A stretch of DNA of 10,535 nucleotides, from assembly GCA_964551455.1 (NCBI GenBank), contig CAZKDA010000167.1:1-10535 (forward strand), read 5' to 3'. Source of the DNA: JAHDHW01 sp964551455 (GTDB lineage Bacteria; Bacteroidota; Bacteroidia; Chitinophagales; Saprospiraceae). Both the position numbers and the translations under genes were made by a program. This document shows, piece by piece, positions 6,668-10,535 of the stretch (the stretch's first letter is position 1; every line of letters starts with the position of its first letter). The notes under the pieces were generated by a model. The model was given only the letters and a program-made list of their open reading frames with translations. It searched no databases and was not told where the DNA came from.

Positions 6668-7372
6668 TTAATCAAAAACAAAACCAAACAAGGTTTGAAA
6701 ATGTTTTCTCAGTTTTGATTTCACGTCCTCCATTTCCAGCGGTTGTCCCAACTCATTTTTCATGGAAGTTACGGTTTTGCTTGTGTCATTGATACCGCAG
6801 GGAACGATGTTTTGAAAATAATCCAGATCGGTATTTACGTTCAATGCGAAACCATGCATGGTCACCCAGCGGCTGAGATGTACGCCGATGGCACAAATTT
6901 TTCTCATCCCTTTGCCATCCTTGTCATCCAACCACACTCCCGTAAATCCTTCTTTGCGAACCCCTTTCAGGCCATATTCTCCAATGGTCAGGATGATCGC
7001 CTCCTCCAGGTACCGCACGTATTTATGCACATCGGTAAAAAAGCGATCCAGGTCGAAGATCGGATAACCCACGATCTGCCCAGGCCCGTGATAGGTGATG
7101 TCCCCTCCCCGGTTGATCTTAAAAAATTCTATGCCGCGTTGCCGCAATTCTTCAGGAGGAAGCAAAAGGTGATCTGTGGAGCCGCTTTTCCCAAGTGTGT
7201 AAACCGGCGGGTGCTCACAAAACAAAAGGTAGTGATGTTTTGGCGGTTCAACCCTATCCTTTTGATTGGATTGGCGTTTACTGGCCACCAACTCATCCAA
7301 CAGACTTTGCTGATAATCCCAGGCCTCCTGGTAAGAAATGGTTCCGATATCCTTGTAAATAACTCTTTGCAT
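6668..7372 (-). CDS. lipB: Octanoyl-[acyl-carrier-protein]:protein N-octanoyltransferase (lipoate pathway)
   Basis: A 234-aa cytoplasmic enzyme that moves octanoyl groups from acyl carrier protein to the lipoyl-domain lysine of 2-oxoacid dehydrogenases and the glycine cleavage H protein; LipA then inserts sulfur. Family signatures are all present: HHYLLFCEHPPVYTLGKSG, RGGDITYHGPGQIVGYPIFD (from R88), and KICAIGVHLSRWVTMHGFALNVNTDL in two overlapping parts. The catalytic pair is Lys158 (RKICAIGV) and Cys192 (IVPCGI). Their spacing of 34 residues equals that of M. tuberculosis LipB (K142/C176). The length is slightly above the usual 210-230. I chose ATG 7372; the TTG just before it (7375) adds one residue and is unlikely. 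lipA is not in the window. It heads the lipB-unknown-TPR group. I see no TAnnTTTG box upstream, where an octamer tandem repeat begins only 13 bp before the start. Confidence 0.95.
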   Translation of the reverse strand: MQRVIYKDIGTISYQEAWDYQQSLLDELVASKRQSNQKDRVEPPKHHYLLFCEHPPVYTLGKSGSTDHLLLPPEELRQRGIEFFKINRGGDITYHGPGQIVGYPIFDLDRFFTDVHKYVRYLEEAIILTIGEYGLKGVRKEGFTGVWLDDKDGKGMRKICAIGVHLSRWVTMHGFALNVNTDLDYFQNIVPCGINDTSKTVTSMKNELGQPLEMEDVKSKLRKHFQTLFGFVFD

Positions 7373-7384
7373 CAATATTTAATG

Positions 7385-7416
7385 TGGTAATATGGTAATG
7401 TGTTAATGTGTTAATG
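7385..7416. repeat. Octamer tandem repeat, four degenerate copies
   Basis: Units TGGTAATA, TGGTAATG, TGTTAATG, TGTTAATG lie head to tail. The tract ends 13 bp upstream of the lipB ATG, so it occupies the place where the leader or core promoter should be. Confidence 0.7.
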
Positions 7417-7422
7417 TGTCGA

Positions 7423-7478
7423 TTTGCGGATTTGTTGATAACCCCGACCTGTCGGGGTCACAAGTTTTGCGGATTTGT
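7423..7478. repeat. 13-bp direct repeats flanking an 8-bp palindrome
   Basis: TTTGCGGATTTGT occurs at 7423-7435 and again at 7466-7478. Between them sits ACCCCGACCTGTCGGGGT (7441-7458), an inverted repeat with 8-bp arms and a 2-nt loop (or 7-bp arms with a 4-nt loop). A palindrome between direct repeats resembles a small insertion with a target duplication, or two rounds of repeat copying. The palindrome might also act as a terminator for the upstream substrate-binding protein gene, though no T-run follows it. Confidence 0.6.
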
Positions 7479-7514
7479 CAAGTCGTAGATTCGTGTAGTT
7501 GGGAAGCTGTGAAG

Positions 7515-7534
7515 CCTGCCTGGCGGCAGACAGG
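7515..7534. repeat. Palindromic repeat, CCTGCCTG/CAGACAGG type
   Basis: CCTGCCTG (7515-7522) pairs with CAGACAGG (7527-7534) over 8 bp with one mismatch and loop GCGG. It shares both arms with the copy at 267-295, and its left arm with the copy at 114-140. Confidence 0.55.
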
Positions 7535-7541
7535 TCGGAAA

Positions 7542-7569
7542 GTTGCTAGTTACAAGTTGCAAGTTTTAA
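7542..7569. repeat. Heptamer tandem repeat, GTTGCAA type
   Basis: Four degenerate 7-bp units: GTTGCTA, GTTACAA, GTTGCAA, GTTTTAA. The tract lies just beside, but is unrelated in sequence to, the ACTAACC heptamers at 7578-7616. Confidence 0.55.
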
Positions 7570-7577
7570 TAACCCCT

Positions 7578-7616
7578 ACTAACCACTAACCACTAACCAC
7601 TAACCACTAACCACTA
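7578..7616. repeat. Heptamer tandem repeat, ACTAACC x 5
   Basis: Five perfect copies of ACTAACC (7578-7612) plus ACTA. On the minus strand this is (GGTTAGT)n. The stop codon TAG of the substrate-binding protein gene (7614-7616) is formed by the first repeat bases, so the tract begins exactly at the gene's 3' end. Perfect identity of the copies suggests recent slippage. Confidence 0.85.
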
Positions 7617-9242
7617 TCCCCCACCTTTCCTCACCCTTTTCAGGTTCAGCAAATTTATAGCATTTACACGTAACCCTTCGATATTTTTCCGGGTGAACAA
7701 AGCTGTTTCGTCATAAAAAAGAAAAATGACGGGGGATTCTTCAATGAGGATTTGATCCATCTGTTGGTACAATTCAAACCGCTTTTCATCATCATTTTCT
7801 AGAAGGGCCATTTCATAAAGTTTGTCAAATTCGGGATTTGAAAACTGTGTGTAATTGGGTGGCGCAGGATTTTTACCATAAAAAACCGCAAAGTAGTTTT
7901 CCGCATCAGGGTAATCGGCGATCCAACTGCCTCTGAAAAATGCCGCCTGGCTCTTGCTCATCATTTGCCGCAAGGTTGCAGATTCTACAATTTCCACCTG
8001 CACCATGAGGCCGATGTCTTCCCATTGACGGGTAATGAAAGTGCAGAGGTCTTCGTAATCTTTGTTGGTCAGCAGGGTTATCCGTTTCAATCCTTTTCCG
8101 TTGGGATAACCGGCTTCCGCCAAAAGTTGTTTTGCTTTTTCGGGATTGTAATCGTAGCCCTTCACCTGCACGGCATCGAAGGATGGCAATCCTGCGGGAG
8201 TGAAACCCGAGTTTGCAACTTTTCCAATATTGTTTCTCAGGCTTTGCATCATTTTAGCGCGGTCGAAGCCGAAATTCAAAGCCTGCCTCACTTTCTTTTT
8301 GGCGAGCGGACTGGCTTCGTCATCAAAATTCATGTTGATCCCCAGATATTCGGTATTGAGAAAAGCAGTTTTGAAAAAGTTCAATTGATCTTTTTTGGCC
8401 GGTTGTAGCTCGCCGTTGGGTGTGAGCAACTCGTTGATGATCGAAGATTCCAGGCCGGAGAAAAAATCCAGCTTTCCGTTCATCAGTTCGAGAAAGGCTG
8501 TCTTGCGGTCGGCGATGAAACTGATCCTTACGGCATCGAGGTATGGAAGTCGCTTCCCGGCTTCGGTTTCAAAATAATTTTCGTTTTTTATCAAAAACAA
8601 AACCTGGTTTTCCAGCCAGTTTTTGAATTTAAACGGCCCGGTTCCAACGGGTTTTCTTCGGAAATCATTGCCATATTTTTCCACAGCTTCTCGCGGAACG
8701 ACGCTGCAATATTGCATAGTCAGAATGCCCGGCATGGGGCGGAAGGCGCTTTTTAGATTCATGATAAAAGTAGAATCATTTAAAGCCTGGAAAGGTTCGA
8801 CCTCCGCTACCCTACCCTTAAAAATCCAGCTTCCCGGCGAAGCGGTTTTGTCATCGATGATGCGATTGAAACTGTAAACAAAATCATCGGCCACCACTTT
8901 TCTTCCTTTTCCCGATTCAAAAACCGGATCATCGTGAAAAAAAACATCGTCGCGCAAAATAAAGCTGTAGGTTTTTCCATCATCTGAAATGCTCCAGCGC
9001 TTTGCGATCGCAGGTTTTACATTAAGCGCATCATCCAGTTGCACCAGGCCATTGTAGAGATGATCGACTGCCCAGATATTGTTTTGACTTTTGGCAAAAG
9101 CAGGATCCAGCGAAGTGATGGAATTGATCTGGTTGTAATGAAAAACCTGACCCGGATTTCGCTTTGGTTTGTTCCCGCAGGCTGAAAAAATCAAACCGAG
9201 GACAACAGGAATTGCATAGACCAGGCGGGGTAAAATCTTCAT
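7614..9242 (-). CDS. ABC transporter substrate-binding lipoprotein, oligopeptide/dipeptide (family 5) type
   Basis: A 542-aa lipoprotein of the SBP_bac_5 (OppA/DppA-like) family, which captures peptides or similar solutes outside the inner membrane and delivers them to an ABC permease. The N-terminus MKILPRLVYAIPVVLGLIFS followed by AC gives a lipobox with lipidated Cys22. I therefore chose ATG 9242 rather than 9326, which would add 28 residues in front of the signal peptide. Family features are SLDPAFAKSQNNIWAVDHLY (44-63), WSISDDGKTYSFILRDDVFF (83-102), VADDFVYSFNRIID, VGTGPFKFKNW (199-209), VRQALNFGFDRAKMM (318-332) and SWIADYPDAENYF (439-451). Length fits the family. No permease or ATPase genes are adjacent, as is common when the binding protein is encoded apart. 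Ligand specificity cannot be inferred. The gene ends directly in a heptamer repeat tract. Confidence 0.92.
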   Translation of the reverse strand: MKILPRLVYAIPVVLGLIFSACGNKPKRNPGQVFHYNQINSITSLDPAFAKSQNNIWAVDHLYNGLVQLDDALNVKPAIAKRWSISDDGKTYSFILRDDVFFHDDPVFESGKGRKVVADDFVYSFNRIIDDKTASPGSWIFKGRVAEVEPFQALNDSTFIMNLKSAFRPMPGILTMQYCSVVPREAVEKYGNDFRRKPVGTGPFKFKNWLENQVLFLIKNENYFETEAGKRLPYLDAVRISFIADRKTAFLELMNGKLDFFSGLESSIINELLTPNGELQPAKKDQLNFFKTAFLNTEYLGINMNFDDEASPLAKKKVRQALNFGFDRAKMMQSLRNNIGKVANSGFTPAGLPSFDAVQVKGYDYNPEKAKQLLAEAGYPNGKGLKRITLLTNKDYEDLCTFITRQWEDIGLMVQVEIVESATLRQMMSKSQAAFFRGSWIADYPDAENYFAVFYGKNPAPPNYTQFSNPEFDKLYEMALLENDDEKRFELYQQMDQILIEESPVIFLFYDETALFTRKNIEGLRVNAINLLNLKRVRKGGG

Positions 9243-9308
9243 TTGCAATCTTTTTGTAAAAACATCGGGGTAATTTTTTGCAATTAACCACTTTTTTATC
9301 AATTCCAT

Positions 9309-9316
9309 TAATTTTG
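9309..9316 (+). promoter_or_regulatory. Candidate Bacteroidota -7 box for the TolB-like gene
   Basis: TAATTTTG matches TAnnTTTG exactly. No TTTG lies at the expected -33 spacing; the nearest, ending at 9280, is too far. If used, the leader would be about 120 nt and would contain the whole heptamer tract at 9354-9416. Confidence 0.3.
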
Positions 9317-9353
9317 CATTTTTCAATAAACCCCTTTAGTAAGTGTTTCCCAT

Positions 9354-9416
9354 AAATCTGAAATCTAAAGTCTGAAGTCTGAAGTCTATTGTCTAAAGTC
9401 TATTGTCCATTATCTA
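9354..9416. repeat. Heptamer tandem repeat, AAGTCTG/TTGTCTA type
   Basis: Nine consecutive 7-bp units: AAATCTG, AAATCTA, AAGTCTG, AAGTCTG, AAGTCTA, TTGTCTA, AAGTCTA, TTGTCCA, TTATCTA. All keep T at position 4, C at position 5 or 6 and a pyrimidine-rich centre. The tract lies in the divergent region between the peptide-binding protein and the TolB-like gene and ends 25 bp before the latter's ATG. Confidence 0.75.
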
Positions 9417-9441
9417 AAACCTCACTTAAACAGCTTTCCAA

Positions 9442-10535
9442 ATGTTCAAAACTACATTTTTCTTTGTCCTTTCCATTTTGTTTTTCGCTTGCGCTCCAAC
9501 GACTGAAAATAATGACAACGCCCAGGATTCAGTTCACTCCGAATTGTCCGGCGATCAACCTGAGACGGGCGGCGCCATACATTATGAGAATGAGGCGCAT
9601 TTTAAAAATGTAAAACAACTTACCTTCGGCGGAGATAACGCAGAAGCCTATTTCAGCTTCGACGACAAACACCTGGTTTTCCAGGCCACAAACCCGGAAT
9701 GGAATGCGCCATGCGACCAGATATTTGTAATGCCGGTCGATGGTTTTGATGGCGATCAGCCGCCTTTGCTGAGTACCGGAAAGGGCAGAACGACCTGTAG
9801 CTTCTTCATGCCGGGAAACCAAAGTATCCTTTACGCTTCCACGCACCATGCCAGCGAAGAATGCCCGGAGGTTCCGCGGCTTGTAAACGGCAAATACGTG
9901 TGGGGAATATTTCCTTCTTTTGATATATTCATTGCTGATCTCAACGGCAATATTACAAAACAACTGACCGACAACCCCGGATACGACGCAGAAGCCACGG
10001 TTTCGCCCGATGGCAAAAAGATCGTTTTTACTTCCATGCGAACAGGAGACCTGGAATTGTTCACCATGGACATCGACGGAAGTAATGTTGTACAAGTGAC
10101 CGATGAACTGGGCTACGACGGCGGCGCTTTCTTTTCGCCCGACAGCAAAAAGCTGGTGTTCAGAGCTTCACGGCCAAAAACCGAAGCTGAAAAGAAAAAC
10201 TATACAGATCTGCTCAGTCAAGGGCTGGTGCAACCCACTGAAATGGAGCTTTTTACCTGCAACGTCGATGGCTCTGATCTCAAACAGGTGACACAACTCG
10301 GCGGAGCCAACTGGGGGCCTTATTTCCATCCATCCGGTGAAAAGATTCTTTTCAGCAGCAACCACCACTCGGATAGCGGAAGGCAGTTCAATATTTTTTC
10401 CATCAACACCGACGGCACGGGTTTAAAACAGATCACGTTCGATCCGGTATTCGACGCCTTCCCGATGTTTTCGCACAACGGCAAAAAACTGGTTTTCTCC
10501 TCTAACAGGAATAACGGTGGAACCCGCGATACGAA
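9442..10535 (+). CDS. TolB-like (PD40 beta-propeller) lipoprotein, 3' end outside the window
   Basis: At least 364 codons are open from ATG 9442 to the window edge with no stop. MFKTTFFFVLSILFFAC gives a signal peptide with lipidated Cys17, followed by a low-complexity acidic linker. From about residue 55 the protein is a series of PD40/WD40-like blades. The pattern F/V-S-P-D/S-G/S-K-K-L/I-V-F recurs: FSFDDKHLVFQA (71-82), VSPDGKKIVFTS (187-198), FSPDSKKLVFRA (231-242), FHPSGEKILFSS (295-306), FSHNGKKLVFSS (343-354). Each is followed by a strand such as LFTMDIDGSN or IFSINTDGTGLKQIT. This is the TolB-propeller fold, probably in the periplasm or on the outer membrane; such proteins usually mediate protein contacts, and no enzyme motif is visible in the part present. 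It is not TolB proper: there is no TolB N-terminal domain and no Tol-Pal genes nearby. It is transcribed divergently from the peptide-binding lipoprotein. Confidence 0.88.
   Translation, partial: MFKTTFFFVLSILFFACAPTTENNDNAQDSVHSELSGDQPETGGAIHYENEAHFKNVKQLTFGGDNAEAYFSFDDKHLVFQATNPEWNAPCDQIFVMPVDGFDGDQPPLLSTGKGRTTCSFFMPGNQSILYASTHHASEECPEVPRLVNGKYVWGIFPSFDIFIADLNGNITKQLTDNPGYDAEATVSPDGKKIVFTSMRTGDLELFTMDIDGSNVVQVTDELGYDGGAFFSPDSKKLVFRASRPKTEAEKKNYTDLLSQGLVQPTEMELFTCNVDGSDLKQVTQLGGANWGPYFHPSGEKILFSSNHHSDSGRQFNIFSINTDGTGLKQITFDPVFDAFPMFSHNGKKLVFSSNRNNGGTRDT

Noticed and set aside
6743..7390. 215-codon plus-strand frame opposite lipB
   Set aside because: Antisense to lipB, whose catalytic motifs are all intact; a typical shadow frame.
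7578..7616. CRISPR-like array
   Set aside because: The units are 7 bp with no spacers; this is a simple tandem repeat.
9243..9326. Longer N-terminus for the peptide-binding lipoprotein
   Set aside because: It would place 28 charged and mixed residues before a clear lipoprotein signal peptide with a lipobox, so the downstream ATG at 9242 is preferred.
9529..10095. 188-codon minus-strand frame opposite the TolB-like gene
   Set aside because: Antisense to a lipoprotein with repeated propeller motifs. The true gene lacks a stop in the window only because it runs off the edge.

Overview
The window looks like a chromosomal segment from a Bacteroidota bacterium, most likely near the Saprospiria (Saprospiraceae/Lewinella-like). 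The reasons are a giant secreted protein ending in a type IX secretion (T9SS) type A sorting domain and carrying dockerin- and cohesin-like modules, lipoproteins with a lipobox, weak or absent Shine-Dalgarno sequences, several upstream TAnnTTTG boxes (the Bacteroidota -7 element), and intergenic DNA full of 7-8 bp tandem repeats and small palindromes. The lineage below phylum is inference. The sequence is a draft assembly: a 100-N gap lies at 5999-6098.

Layout, left to right. 1-531 has no confident gene. It is rich in hairpins and holds two copies of a CCTGCCTG-type palindrome and one doubtful small ORF. On the minus strand follow a 1182-aa BNR-propeller/dockerin/cohesin/T9SS protein (532-4080), with a 13-bp inverted repeat and a candidate promoter in its leader; an M50B-like membrane metalloprotease (4250-4933); and an acyl-CoA thioesterase (4947-5471), which with the protease gene forms a two-gene unit behind its own promoter-like box. 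A second minus-strand group is lipB (6668-7372), a 132-aa unknown protein (6229-6627) and a TPR protein interrupted by the assembly gap (5579-6229); the last two overlap by one base at TGATG. A 241-bp intergenic stretch (7373-7613) carries three different short tandem repeats and two palindromes. Beyond it lies a minus-strand lipoprotein of the peptide-binding ABC family (7614-9242). The divergent region 9243-9441 contains another heptamer tandem repeat. The last gene, on the plus strand, is a TolB/PD40-propeller lipoprotein (9442 onward) that runs off the right edge.

Most genes are metabolic or envelope housekeeping: lipoate attachment, acyl-CoA hydrolysis, peptide uptake and exported propeller proteins. 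I found no convincing new defence, mobile or biosynthetic system. The points most worth a second look are non-coding: the clustered heptamer repeats of unrelated sequence, the palindrome families, and the perfect inverted repeat in front of the large T9SS gene. To these I add the dockerin-plus-cohesin composition of that protein and the conserved-looking unknown protein coupled to the TPR gene.
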